Source: Candidatus Cloacimonadota bacterium (GTDB lineage Bacteria; UBA4055). Taken from it: a DNA stretch of 64,000 nucleotides. Shown here one piece after another: positions 1 through 10,000 of this stretch. Location: NCBI GenBank assembly GCA_002742935.1, contig PDON01000061.1, positions 35,794 through 99,793 of the forward strand, read 5' to 3'. The notes under the pieces were generated by a model that worked only from the letters and a program-made list of their open reading frames with translations, was not told the DNA's origin and did not search any database. The position numbers were made by a program, and so were the translations under genes. Each line of letters begins with the position of its first letter. Positions within the stretch are counted from its first letter, which is position 1.

Positions 1-155
1 TCTCGTTTGGAGAGGAGAGAATAGGTCAGGGAAGAGAGAAAGTAAAAGCTATTCTTCTTGAAAATGAGGATATGTACAAAAAGATTGAGCATGAGATTCA
101 GCTTAAACTTGGTATGATAAAGAGCGAGGAAGAGAGTACCCAAGAAGAGGGATAG
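1..155 (+). CDS. recA: RecA recombinase, C-terminal end (partial)
   Basis: Frame 3 of the first 155 bases reads into a stop at 153-155 and gives a 50-residue tail containing GEERIGQGREKVK, the conserved stretch near the end of the RecA core, followed by an acidic tail rich in glutamate. RecA binds single-stranded DNA and ATP, drives strand exchange and activates LexA cleavage. Only the C-terminal end is inside the window, so no catalytic motif can be checked. It lies 75 bases upstream of lysS on the same strand. The identification rests on this short motif and the acidic tail. Confidence 0.85.
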   Translation, partial: SFGEERIGQGREKVKAILLENEDMYKKIEHEIQLKLGMIKSEEESTQEEG

Positions 156-230
156 ATTTTATATAGAGATTATAGATTTGTCAGATAATAAGGTTGATCT
201 GACAGATTAAAATTATAGAAGGGGGTAAAT

Positions 231-1991
231 ATGAAAAACTTTAATGAGTTCATTACAGAAGTTTCAAAAAATGGTTTTGAATCTTTTGTAGAGGAGATAA
301 GTTCACTCTCCTTTAAAGCATTTGTTAATACATATAAATTTTCATCTTTTGAGGATTTTACATCCCAAGAAGGAAAGAGGAGATTTAAACAGATATTAAA
401 TGAGAACAAAAAGCTAAAATTAAGTGAGCTCATTGAGTCTAAAGAGATTAAAAACTTTGAGGATTTTGAAGAGTTCTTTTTAGGAGATAAAGAGGTTAAG
501 ATAGAGGATACAGACAGACTCATTAAAGTTAGAGTTGAAAAAATGAAAGAGATAAGAGATGAGATGGGAGTTAATCCTTACCCTTATAACTTTAATGTAA
601 CCCACTACTCCAAAGGTATAAAGAGCAATTTTGATTCTCTTAACACTCTTGAAACATCTGTTAGTATAGCAGGTAGAATTATGGCTTTAAGACAGATGGG
701 TAAAGCATCTTTCTGTACTATTCAGGATAAAGATGGTAAGATTCAGCTCTATGTTGCAGAGAAAAATATTGGAACTGAATCTTATGCGGTATTTAAGAAA
801 CTTGATATTGGCGATATTATTGGTGGAACAGGTATTGTTAAAAAGACAAAAGTTGGAGAGATTACTGTTTATCTTGACTCTATGACCCTTCTAACAAAAG
901 CTATAAGACCACTTCCTATTGTTAAGGAAAAGGATGGTGAGGTTTTTGATGCCTTTAACGATAAAGAGCTTAAGTATAGAAATAGACATATTGACCTAAT
1001 AGTATCTCCAAAGACAAAAGAGACCTTCAAAAAAAGATTGAAGATTATCAAATTTATAAAAAATCTTTTGGATAATAAAGATTTCTTTGAGGTTGAAACC
1101 CCTACCCTTGTCCCAATATATGGTGGTGGAAATGCAAAACCTTTTATATCTCACCACAACTCTTTAGATATGAAATTATATATGAGAATTGCACTTGAGA
1201 TCTATCTTAAAAAACTTATTGTTGGTGGGTTTGACAGAGTGTATGAGATTGGTAAGGTGTTTAGAAATGAGGGTGTAGATAAAACACACAACCCGGAGTT
1301 TACTCTTCTTGAACTCTATCAAGCTTATGGTGACTATAATGATATGATGTCTATTACTGAAGAAATATTTGAGCAGTCATCAATAGCTGTTAATGGAACA
1401 ACGGAGATTAAGTTTAAGGGCAAAGATATAAGCTTAAAAACACCTTTTAAGAGAATGAAAATGGTTGATGCTATAAAAGAGTATGGAAATCTCGATGTTT
1501 TAAATATGAGTGATAGCGAGCTTGAAGAAGCTGTAAAAGCTAAAGGTGGGGAGTTAAAAGGTGGTTTCAATTGGGGTAAAGCTATAGAGGAGATTTTTGA
1601 GCTTTATGCTGAAGAGCATATTATTCAGCCAACATTTATAATTCAGCATCCAAAAGAGTCAACAGGACTTTGCAAGGTAGAGTATGATGATCCTAGGTTT
1701 CTTCAGAGATTTGAGCTATTTATAAATGGAACAGAGTATGCTAATGCTTATAGTGAAAGTAACGATCCTATATTCCAAAGAGAGACCCTTTACACTCAAT
1801 CACTCCGTAGAAAAGTTGATGAAGAGGCAGCACCAATGGATGAGGGTTTTGTTCAAGCTATTGAGGTAGGAATGCCACCTACAGGAGGTTTAGGAATAGG
1901 TATTGACAGGCTTGTAATGCTTTTAACAGGAGAGGAGTATATTAGAGATGTATTATTCTTTCCAACTATGAAACCCGATGATAATAAGTAG
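231..1991 (+). CDS. lysS: Lysyl-tRNA synthetase (class II) with extra N-terminal segment
   Basis: Charges tRNA-Lys with lysine in the cytoplasm. The OB-fold anticodon-binding part begins near residue 97 (VRVEKMKEIRDEMGVNPYPY). Class II motif 2 is visible as FRNEGVDKTHNPEFT, followed by LLELYQAY, and motif 3 as GGLGIGIDRLVMLLTG near the C terminus. At 586 residues it is clearly longer than the usual bacterial LysS of about 490-510. The excess is an N-terminal segment of roughly 70 residues, rich in Phe and acidic residues with repeated FEDF-like pieces. The start is supported by a strong GGGGG ribosome site (222-226) five to six bases before the ATG, and there is no good alternative start at the canonical position. 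The extension is therefore probably real; its role is unknown. A strong terminator hairpin follows the stop. Confidence 0.95.
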   Translation: MKNFNEFITEVSKNGFESFVEEISSLSFKAFVNTYKFSSFEDFTSQEGKRRFKQILNENKKLKLSELIESKEIKNFEDFEEFFLGDKEVKIEDTDRLIKVRVEKMKEIRDEMGVNPYPYNFNVTHYSKGIKSNFDSLNTLETSVSIAGRIMALRQMGKASFCTIQDKDGKIQLYVAEKNIGTESYAVFKKLDIGDIIGGTGIVKKTKVGEITVYLDSMTLLTKAIRPLPIVKEKDGEVFDAFNDKELKYRNRHIDLIVSPKTKETFKKRLKIIKFIKNLLDNKDFFEVETPTLVPIYGGGNAKPFISHHNSLDMKLYMRIALEIYLKKLIVGGFDRVYEIGKVFRNEGVDKTHNPEFTLLELYQAYGDYNDMMSITEEIFEQSSIAVNGTTEIKFKGKDISLKTPFKRMKMVDAIKEYGNLDVLNMSDSELEEAVKAKGGELKGGFNWGKAIEEIFELYAEEHIIQPTFIIQHPKESTGLCKVEYDDPRFLQRFELFINGTEYANAYSESNDPIFQRETLYTQSLRRKVDEEAAPMDEGFVQAIEVGMPPTGGLGIGIDRLVMLLTGEEYIRDVLFFPTMKPDDNK

Positions 1992-2010
1992 ATTATAAGA
2001 TCTTAAAAAG

Positions 2011-2047
2011 CAGGTTCAAGGCAGGATTTATTCCTGCCTTAAACCTG
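2011..2047 (+). terminator. lysS terminator hairpin
   Basis: A 14-bp stem with one mismatch: CAGGTT-C-AAGGCAGG pairs with CCTGCCTT-A-AACCTG across an ATTTATT loop. It starts 20 bases after the lysS stop. Its inner 23 bases recur exactly at 2181-2203. Confidence 0.6.
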
Positions 2048-2058
2048 TTGAAAAAGCA

Positions 2059-2180
2059 AGACTGGCTAGAAACGAGTAGTACAAGGAGTCATTTTTTTAT
2101 GCGATTTGAGCCTAGAAATACTAGGTGATTTGAGAAGAAAAAAATTGGGACGCAGTAATGCGAAGTTTATCGACAGTCTG
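2059..2180 (+). repeat. Intergenic core repeat, copy 1
   Basis: About 122 bases bounded by AGACTG and CAGTCT. It carries the family blocks AGAAACGAGTAGTACAAGGAG, GTGATTTGA and GACGCAGTAATG, with an inner CCTAG/CTAGG hairpin and an ATTTTTTT/AAAAAAAT outer stem. It lies between two identical 23-base hairpins (2018-2040 and 2181-2203), like an insertion into the lysS terminator. Other copies are at 3891, 22226, 39557, 57963 and 60568. Confidence 0.8.
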
Positions 2181-2205
2181 AAGGCAGGATTTATTCCTGC
2201 CTTTT
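2181..2205 (+). terminator. Duplicated lysS-type terminator hairpin
   Basis: AAGGCAGG-ATTTATT-CCTGCCTT followed by TT, identical to the inner hairpin at 2018-2040. It sits just beyond the right end of core repeat copy 1. Confidence 0.6.
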
Positions 2206-2423
2206 GTTAAAGAAGTTAATATCTCTATAAAACTCCATACATTATACTTCAAAACCATCAGAGTAAATATAGATTTTTAGTTATTGCATAATTTATCCCA
2301 AAATGGAGATAAAATAGTTTAAATCCAATCTTTTTTCATTAGGTCTGAACCTAGATATTTCATATATTATATGCATAGAGAAGGCGTTAAAATTGCAACA
2401 AGAATAAAATATTAGAGTGAAAA

Positions 2424-3755
2424 ATGAAAAAATTATTACTGATTATTCTATTAACAATTTCTTATCTTAGTTCACAAACTGGAACAGAAACTACACAGGG
2501 TGATAAAATGGAATGGTATAGAGATGCTAAGCTGGGAGTTTTTATCCACTGGGGAATCTACTCTGTAAAAGGGATAGGGGAATCTTGGTCATTCTTTAAT
2601 GATCATATCTCCCACAAGGATTATATAGCTCAAAAAGATGGTTTTAAATGTGAAAACTACAATCCTAAATATTGGGCAAAGCTTATAAAAAATAGTGGAG
2701 CAAAATACTCTGTAATAACCTCAAAGCATCACGATGGGTTTGCTTTATGGGATACAAAACTGGGGAATCTAAATGCTGTAGAGCACTCTGCTGTAGGTAG
2801 AGATCTATTAACTCCATTTGTTGATGCTCTAAGAGAGAATAATCTAAAAGTTGGATTATACTTCTCCTTACCGGATTGGTCTTATGAGGACTATACTGAA
2901 CATACTCGTAAAATAAAGAGATATAAAATTGAAGATGATCCTGAAAGATGGGAGAGGTTTTTAAATTACTCTCAAGGGCAGATGAAAGAGTTAGCAGATA
3001 AATATAATCCGGACCTTTGGTGGTTTGATGGAGATTGGGAACATAATGAAAAGGAGTGGAGAGTTGATAAAATAAAATCAATAATGTACAATAAAAACCC
3101 TAATTCAATATGTAACTCACGTTTAAACGGAAAAGGGGATTATGAAACTCCTGAACTTGGAGTACCTATCCAAAGACCTAATGCTAAATATTGGGAACTT
3201 TGTATAACAATGAACGACTCTTGGGGGTATCAGCCTCAGGATAAAAACCATAAGAGCCCACAACAGGTAATTGATCTTTTGGTTGATTGTATCAGTAAGG
3301 GTGGAAATCTCTTGATTGATATAGGTCCAAAATCTGATGGAACAATTATACCTGAGCAAGAGGAGGTTTTAAGAGAGCTTGGAAAGTGGACATCAAAGCA
3401 TGAGGAAGCTATATACGGCTCAGATAGGGGAATCCCTTATGATTATTTTTATGGACCTACAACATTGTCAAAAGATGGTGAAACCCTCTATCTATTTGTT
3501 AGAGATACTCCTAAAGATGGTAAGATTATATTAAAGGGTATTGTAAATGATATTGAAGATATCTATTTGGTGGGTAGTAATAAGAGGTTAGATCACAAAC
3601 TTTACAGTAAAGTATCTTGGAACTCCTACCCGGGAGTTAGATATATTGATATAGATAAAGAGGATATTGATAAATACTACAATGTTGTTGCTGTAAAGCT
3701 TAAAGGCAAAATAAAGCTGTATGGTGGAAAATCAGGTGCTATTGAGAGTAATTAG
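2424..3755 (+). CDS. Alpha-L-fucosidase, GH29 family, secreted
   Basis: Predicted to release terminal alpha-L-fucose from glycans by a retaining mechanism. An N-terminal hydrophobic signal peptide (MKKLLLIILLTISYLSS) sends it out of the cytoplasm. The GH29 catalytic barrel follows: EWYRDAKLGVFIHWGIYS near residue 30, SVITSKHHDGFALWD near 96-110, and WWFDGDWEH near 199-207, where D202 is the expected nucleophile. The C-terminal 100 or so residues look like a beta-sandwich. The length of 443 is normal for the family. It stands alone, with repeats on both sides, so its substrate cannot be read from neighbours. The acid/base residue is variable in this family and was not assigned. Confidence 0.93.
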   Translation: MKKLLLIILLTISYLSSQTGTETTQGDKMEWYRDAKLGVFIHWGIYSVKGIGESWSFFNDHISHKDYIAQKDGFKCENYNPKYWAKLIKNSGAKYSVITSKHHDGFALWDTKLGNLNAVEHSAVGRDLLTPFVDALRENNLKVGLYFSLPDWSYEDYTEHTRKIKRYKIEDDPERWERFLNYSQGQMKELADKYNPDLWWFDGDWEHNEKEWRVDKIKSIMYNKNPNSICNSRLNGKGDYETPELGVPIQRPNAKYWELCITMNDSWGYQPQDKNHKSPQQVIDLLVDCISKGGNLLIDIGPKSDGTIIPEQEEVLRELGKWTSKHEEAIYGSDRGIPYDYFYGPTTLSKDGETLYLFVRDTPKDGKIILKGIVNDIEDIYLVGSNKRLDHKLYSKVSWNSYPGVRYIDIDKEDIDKYYNVVAVKLKGKIKLYGGKSGAIESN

Positions 3756-3762
3756 GATATAC

Positions 3763-4066
3763 TAAAATTGAGTGTTTATCATAATTGCTAAAATATGTAT
3801 CTTCCCACTAAAGAAGGATCTAAAGCAAACCTCCATTACCAATGTATCAGGGTAGGCATAAAACCTCAATGCTGTTGACTTAAGCTTTTAGTTGAAAAAG
3901 CAAGATAAAATAAAGAAGTTCTCAGTCTCTGTTGCGACAGCTATTCCATCTTCTACCTTCGGGCCTTATGATCTTTGAGCCTAAAAACAGTAGGTGATTT
4001 GAACATAAAAATTTGATGACGCAGTAATGCAAAATATTAGATAAGCACTTATATCTAACTCAGGTT
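3763..4066 (+). repeat. Inverted-terminal-repeat element with core repeat copy 2 (degenerate)
   Basis: The right end at 4049-4066 (TTATATCTAACTCAGGTT) matches the 18-bp terminal repeat seen at 56830 and 60785. The left end, near 3763 (AAAATTGAGTG), is weak. Inside, 3891-4030 holds a diverged core repeat: GTTGAAAAAGCAAGA as in copy 1, then GAGCCTAAAAACAGTAGGTGATTTGAACATAAAAATTTGATGACGC split over 3975-4022. Bases 3819-3838 (AAAGCAAACCTCCATTACC) recur near 57750. The element fills the gap between the fucosidase and the convergent kinase gene. Confidence 0.6.
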
Positions 4067-4115
4067 CTTTTAGAATTAGAATCTAATAAAACCAATAGTT
4101 TATCAATATAATAAA

Positions 4116-4144
4116 AAAAGAGAGAAAGTAACCTTCTCTCTTTT
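4116..4144. terminator. Bidirectional terminator between convergent genes
   Basis: Perfect 11-bp stem AAAAGAGAGAA / TTCTCTCTTTT with a 7-base loop. T-runs follow on both strands. It lies between the fucosidase gene on the plus strand and the hybrid kinase gene on the minus strand. Confidence 0.75.
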
Positions 4145-4190
4145 ATATAATTTTTTTAATATTTTGAGTTAAACTGATTTATTATAAACT

Positions 4191-6551
4191 CTAATTATTT
4201 ATAGATTTCTTTAATAGGTTTGAAAGGCCTACAATGGTGTAAGGCTTTTGGATAAACCCAGCAGCTCCACTCTTGATAAGTCTTTCTATTATATGGTTCT
4301 TTTTATATCCCGAAGCAATAAATATCGGTATCTCAGGATCCAGTTCTTTAATTTGATTAAAGGTCTCTTCTCCCGCCTGTTTAGGCATATTTATGTTGAG
4401 TATTACAGCAACAAACTCAATACCTGAAGATTTAAACACCTTCACACCCTCTAGTCCGTTAGATGCTGTTTCAACCTTATATCCAAACTGTTCCAACATA
4501 TCTTTGGCAACTTTTCTTATAACCTTTTCATCATCAATTAAAAGAATTGTACCCTCTCCATATATGTGGTCAAAAACGGCAAACTCCTTTGATGCTGAAC
4601 TACTTTGATTCAATTTTTTAGGTAGATATACATGGAACTTACTACCTTTACCAACCTCCGTTTCAACATCTAAATATCCACCGTGAAGAGATACAATATT
4701 GTATACCATTGCTAAACCTAACCCCGTACCATGTTCTTTATCCTTTGTAGTAAAAAATGGCTCGTAAAGTTTCTTTAAGTTTTCACTCGGTATACCAACT
4801 CCGGTATCTGAAATCTCAACTTCCCAAAAAGATTTTTTAGGATCTACATTGCTAAATTTTTGCAAGAAACTTGTATTAGGATCAAAACTTCTAATAGTTA
4901 CGCAAAGATCTCCTCCATACTCATCTGTATCTCCTCTCATAATAGTCATTGCATGAGAAGCATTTATACATATGTTTAAGAAGACCTGTTCAAGCTGCGT
5001 AGGATCTGCACAAACTACAGGATCCTCATCACTTCTTATGAAATCTATTATTATACTCTTATCAAAAGAGTTTCCACAAAGTTTTAACACATGTTTCAGA
5101 GAAAGATTTATATCTGTAGGAGCAAAAGAGAGCTCCTGTCTTTGAGAAAGAGTCAGTAGTTGTTTAACCATATCTGCTGCTCTGGATACAGAAGATTCTA
5201 TTACATCCAAATACTCTTTAAAAACTCCTTCCGGCTTAAACTTATACCTCAACAGAGATGCACTTCCTGAGATTCCTCCAAGAACATTGTTAAAGTCATG
5301 AGCCAAACCACCGGCAAGATTACCTATAGTCTCCATTTTTTGTGCTTGTCTAAACTGAGATTCCCTATTTTCCAGCTCAGTTATATCTGATATTTTTACA
5401 ATAGCTTGAGCTCCTGAAGGAGTAGATATAGGAACTATACTCAAATCTATATAGCTTATATTCAGATACTCAACATTCAATCTAGGAATATATATCTCTT
5501 TGTTCCTGTCAAACACCTCAAACAGCTTTTCCTTTACTTCCGGAACAAAGGAGAGAGTGTGTTCTATTTTGGTATTTATAATAGAGTTTATATCCTTTTC
5601 TAAAATATATTCAGTAGTATTATTTGCAAAAATTATATTCCCATATCTATCACAACCCAGTACAATAAAAGGAAGAGAATTAAGAACATTCTCAAAATAG
5701 TTTGAAAGAGTTAAACTTTCCCTTTCTATGCTCTTCTGTTTTGTTATATCCCTTATAGCAACTGACAATACCTTTCTGTTCTTTCTGGTAATCTCCTTTT
5801 TATGTATTTCAACAGGAAAGATTACACCGTTTGTAGATATGGCATCAACTTCTATAATTGTCTTATTTTCATCTGTACAAGGAGTTACAACATCATCAAT
5901 CATTGATTCAACAAAAAGTTCTTCAATATCAAGACAATCATTTTCAACATCATCAATCCTAAAAATTTCAAGGAATCTTTTGTTATAATCTATAATTTTA
6001 CCATCTTCAATAAATATTAGTCCATCAAGACTGTTTTCCGAAAAGGATTTACTTCTCTCCCTACTCAATTGCAACGATTCTATAGTTTTTTTTAGTTCTA
6101 TATTTTGTTCTTTTATTTTTTCTGTTCTCTCATCAACCAACTTTTTAAGATTTTCATTATATAATCTATTCTGTTTTTCCAAATTATATCTCTTCATAAC
6201 AGAATCAATAGATAGACTTAATACCTTGTAGTTTAGTATGGGTTTCTCTATGAACTCCCAAGCTCCCAACTTGTGAGCTTTAACAACATCATCAATAAGA
6301 CCTGTTCCCGATATAACTATTACCGGTATATTAAAGTTACTCTCTTTAGCTATCTTAAGGAACTCAAAACCTCCCACATTTGGAAGTATTAAATCCAATA
6401 TTATGAGGTCAGGATTTTCACTTTTGACAAGTTCAATACCTTTTTCACCGCTATCAGCTTCAAATACAGTATAATCTAATTTTTCAAGATATTTTTTAAT
6501 ACCCAGTCTAACTAAATCATCATCTTCAATTAAAACAATTCTATAACACAT
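4191..6551 (-). CDS. Hybrid two-component sensor kinase: receiver-PAS-PAS-kinase-receiver
   Basis: A soluble cytoplasmic signalling protein of 786 residues with no membrane segment. Order: receiver domain (residues 1-120, phospho-acceptor D53 in LILDLILPN-like context), coiled coil (125-165), two PAS-like sensor regions (about 165-275 and 285-395), HisKA with H418 in GGLAHDFNN, HATPase with N-box NICINASHAM, DTGVGIP, EPFFTTK and GTGLGLAMV, then a second receiver (about 667-786). In the second receiver the phospho-acceptor is asparagine (N719 in ILNINMP, codon AAC) although the acidic pocket LIDDE and the lysine in FIQKPY are kept. That domain probably cannot be phosphorylated in the usual way. 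No partner regulator gene is adjacent, so the output is unknown. The ribosome site is weak. Confidence 0.92.
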   Translation of the reverse strand: MCYRIVLIEDDDLVRLGIKKYLEKLDYTVFEADSGEKGIELVKSENPDLIILDLILPNVGGFEFLKIAKESNFNIPVIVISGTGLIDDVVKAHKLGAWEFIEKPILNYKVLSLSIDSVMKRYNLEKQNRLYNENLKKLVDERTEKIKEQNIELKKTIESLQLSRERSKSFSENSLDGLIFIEDGKIIDYNKRFLEIFRIDDVENDCLDIEELFVESMIDDVVTPCTDENKTIIEVDAISTNGVIFPVEIHKKEITRKNRKVLSVAIRDITKQKSIERESLTLSNYFENVLNSLPFIVLGCDRYGNIIFANNTTEYILEKDINSIINTKIEHTLSFVPEVKEKLFEVFDRNKEIYIPRLNVEYLNISYIDLSIVPISTPSGAQAIVKISDITELENRESQFRQAQKMETIGNLAGGLAHDFNNVLGGISGSASLLRYKFKPEGVFKEYLDVIESSVSRAADMVKQLLTLSQRQELSFAPTDINLSLKHVLKLCGNSFDKSIIIDFIRSDEDPVVCADPTQLEQVFLNICINASHAMTIMRGDTDEYGGDLCVTIRSFDPNTSFLQKFSNVDPKKSFWEVEISDTGVGIPSENLKKLYEPFFTTKDKEHGTGLGLAMVYNIVSLHGGYLDVETEVGKGSKFHVYLPKKLNQSSSASKEFAVFDHIYGEGTILLIDDEKVIRKVAKDMLEQFGYKVETASNGLEGVKVFKSSGIEFVAVILNINMPKQAGEETFNQIKELDPEIPIFIASGYKKNHIIERLIKSGAAGFIQKPYTIVGLSNLLKKSINN

Positions 6552-7041
6552 ATCTTAACTGTCTCTATTAAATTCCCTTTTGGGTCCTAACTGTGTCTGT
6601 GCAAAAAAAATGTTCTGCGTACAAAAAAACACAGTAACCAGAAAAATAAGGGTAGTTAAATAAACCCTATATCCATTATTAAAATTTATGATTCCTAAAT
6701 ATAAAATACAAGCCTTTTTTACATTATAATTAAATTTTATACCTAAAAAAGGGGGATTTTCTAAAAACAACTAAAATATTCCTTACTTCTTCTAACTGAA
6801 ATCTCTTCTGTAAATTTTTTTATAATTCTAAAAAGCTATTTCTATTTTGAAAGTAGATAACAAAATGGGCTTTCTACTTAGGATTGCTGAAAAAATTGCA
6901 AAGCTTATGACAGTTCAAAAATATCTAAACAAACTGTCAAGTATTCAACCTTCAACCTTTTTTAAGAAGATTCTGTCTAATATAAAAAGCCCATCCCCTA
7001 TAGTTTAGAGAATGGACTTTTTATCAATTATTCAGTACAAA
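6552..7041. other. Intergenic region between two minus-strand genes
   Basis: Holds the leader of the hybrid kinase, an inverted repeat GACAGTT/AACTGTC (6909-6915 and 6932-6938), and the terminator of the macroglobulin gene. A 71-codon open frame (6555-6770, minus) is judged non-coding. No other feature was seen. Confidence 0.5.
6984..7022 (-). terminator. Terminator of the alpha-2-macroglobulin gene
   Basis: On the minus strand AAAAAGTCCAT pairs with ATGGGCTTTTT (one wobble) across about 17 bases, ending in a T-run. It begins 20 bases after the stop of the macroglobulin gene. Confidence 0.7.
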
Positions 7042-10000
7042 TTATTCCACTACTTTCATATCATTGCCACCAAAGATTCCGTATGTAGATCCATCATACA
7101 TAGCTTCAGCTTTTATTGGAGGCAGGTAGTAATCACCCTCAAAAGTTACATTATACTTTAAAACATAAACATAATTTCTGTTATATAGATTAAAAAACAG
7201 GTTGATTCTATCATCTCTATAGTCCATAGAGATAAGAGAAAGCTCTTTAAGATTAGTTCTTTTAAGTTCATTACCAGGGATCTCAAACTTGTTTATAGCA
7301 GGATTTATAGGTTTTAGCCCCGGCGGAACAACTTGAGAAAGTGCTACTTGATTAATGTATCTTCCACTGATATTTCCAATATAAACTACCTGGTAAATCT
7401 CCTCATTTCTTTTAACTTTTTCAAAATTCAGAGGCTTAAATTCATTATCTAACCACTCAGATTTTATCTCTATTCCTGAAGATTCAGAAACATTCTTCTT
7501 GGATTTAAGAGGAAGATATGTGTGGTAATAACTTAAATAAATATTACTCTCCCCTCTGTTCTCAATATTTATTTTTTCTTCACTATAATCATTTAACTCT
7601 ATAGATCCACCTTTAGATCTTACCTTATCTCCATTTACTATAAGCTCAAATTGATCTCCTGATGAAATTTCTCCAAATATTATTTTGAAGGATCTCATAA
7701 TTTGAGACATCGAGTAGGTTGATATATAGTTATTACTATCAATGGATTTTACTATCTGGGTACACATCTCGTAAGCTTTCTTTTTATCACCCATTTTAAA
7801 CATTATAGCTGCTACTTCAGCATTTATTGAAAGATTACTGCAATAGTAGTTGTAATCATTGCTTAGTGTCTCATTAAAATCTATGGATTTATATATATCC
7901 AAACCAATATCTTCTTTTCCATAAGCTTTAAATCCAAGAGCCAAATATGCCTTCTCTAGAGTTGTAAGTTTTTCATAAAATATCTCTCTTATATAGTTCA
8001 ATCTCGGCAGAAGATCATACCCCTCTTTTTGAAGAATTGGAACAGCCTTAAGAGTTGTGTAAAAATTCTTTTTTTCATTATTGACATAGTCATACAACCT
8101 CTTAAAAGATCGTTTTTCAATGTTTGGATTGAAACCATAACCAAGCTTTTTTGCATCAGCTATAAATTGAAGAGTATAAAGTGTAACCCAAGAATAGAAA
8201 CCATCACCCTCCCACAGAGAAAATCCTCCACCACTAACAGTAAAGGCACCAATCTTTTTCATTGTATCATTTATATTGTTATCAATACTGTTCAATGCTT
8301 TTCTATTATCCTTAAACATTGGCTTTAAAAACAGTTGAGCATACGCTTTGGTAATTGTTTGTTCAAGACATCCGTAAGGATACTTTATAAGTTCTGAAAC
8401 TCTACCTTTTATTCCGTAAAGTAATGAGCTTCCAAAAGTAAGATTGTGAGAATCGGTATTCAATACCCCTAAATCTCTAATATCCATATTAAAGGAGTTG
8501 CCCGGCTCTATTATATAAATCTTATTTGTTTGTTCATAAGGAGAGCTTGGTCTTTGGGCTATCTCATACTCTTTCTTAGCCTCAAACTTCCCGGATTTAG
8601 CACTAAACTTGATATCTTTTTTACCTATACTCTCTCCGGTTGTTATCTCAAAAAATAGTATGGATCTTTCACTCGGCTCGACAGAGACAGTTTTTGGGTG
8701 TATTGTTAACCCCTCTGAATGGGAAACAGAGATTTCTACATTTTCTGTAACAGTAGAATCACAGAATAGAGTTAGAGGTATCTTCACCCTCTCGTTTACA
8801 CCCAATACAGCAGGGAGCTCCGGAAGAATAGCAAGATTAGGTTTAACAATAACATCCTTATCACCACTTATATACTCACTGTTTGATCTTCCGGTAACCA
8901 TTATACGAACGGAACCCGTATAGTTTGGAATCTTAAAGGTGTACTCACACTTACCTTCATTATCACTTTCTATAATTTTTGAGAATATATTAACAGGTTT
9001 AAACCTATTTGCTTTAACTATGTTTAATCCTCTTTCTCTCTCTTCTGATTCTTCTCCACCACCAATAGTAAACCTTCTGTCAATAACACCGTTATAACTA
9101 TCCAAAACACCTGAAAAGTTATCGTAAAGATTAAAATCATGAAGCTGTTTACTGTAGAAATACCTATCCGGAGATGGGGTTTTAAAATTGGTAAGGTTTA
9201 ATAATCCTTCATCAACAATAGATATTGTTATATAACTCTTTCTACCTGTTTTTGTATCAATCTTAACCGTATAATCTTTCAGAGGCTCAATTTTATCCGG
9301 AATTGATATGATAGCTTTAGACCTCATATCCTCTCTATCTATTTTTATATATTCTATTCCAAGTAACCTTTCAGGTTTACTATTTTTTCTGTTCTTAGGT
9401 TGATATACTCTTATATTTGCATAAACACCCGGGCTCATCTCATCTATTGCCTTAAATTTATACTTATCAATTTTTGAAAGATCTACAATATCTTGATAAA
9501 AAATACTACTTCCATCTTCGATAGATATAAAAGCAGTTCCCGACATTTCACAGTCAAATGTAAGTTCAATATCATCTCCACTATTATAAACAAGCTTATC
9601 TGAAGAAATTTTTAAAATTTCAGCATCAACAACACTGTTAGAGCTATCCCACCAAGAAGATTTGATTATAGATAAAGATTCTACACCACTCTTTCTATCA
9701 ATAATCTTTACCATTAAAGGACCCCAAGGCTCCGGCATAACCGAAAACTCAACAGGCATTTTCTTTGATTTGTAGTTAAAACTTTCTCTAAGTACAGTAT
9801 TTCTATGGTTGACAAATTCCTTTAGAGCTTCACTGTTGTCATACTCGTACCACCATATACTTTCATTTGCATAAACCTTTACATCAATATCTCTATTTTT
9901 GATAGGATTTCCTTCTCTATCAACAACAATAAATTTGATAGGAACCTCTTCACCGGCATCAACTCTTGAAACAAATGATCTGTTAACACCCACAAATATA

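Noticed and set aside
2683..3081. 132-codon minus-strand open frame inside the fucosidase gene
   Set aside because: Antisense to an intact GH29 gene with all motifs; an AT-rich shadow frame.
6555..6770. 71-codon minus-strand open frame ending just before the hybrid kinase start, with a hydrophobic stretch like a signal peptide
   Set aside because: No ribosome site, a first half of non-coding AT-rich texture, and no recognisable family; more likely leader sequence of the kinase gene.
8609..8923. 104-codon plus-strand open frame inside the macroglobulin gene
   Set aside because: Antisense to conserved macroglobulin sequence and without a ribosome site.
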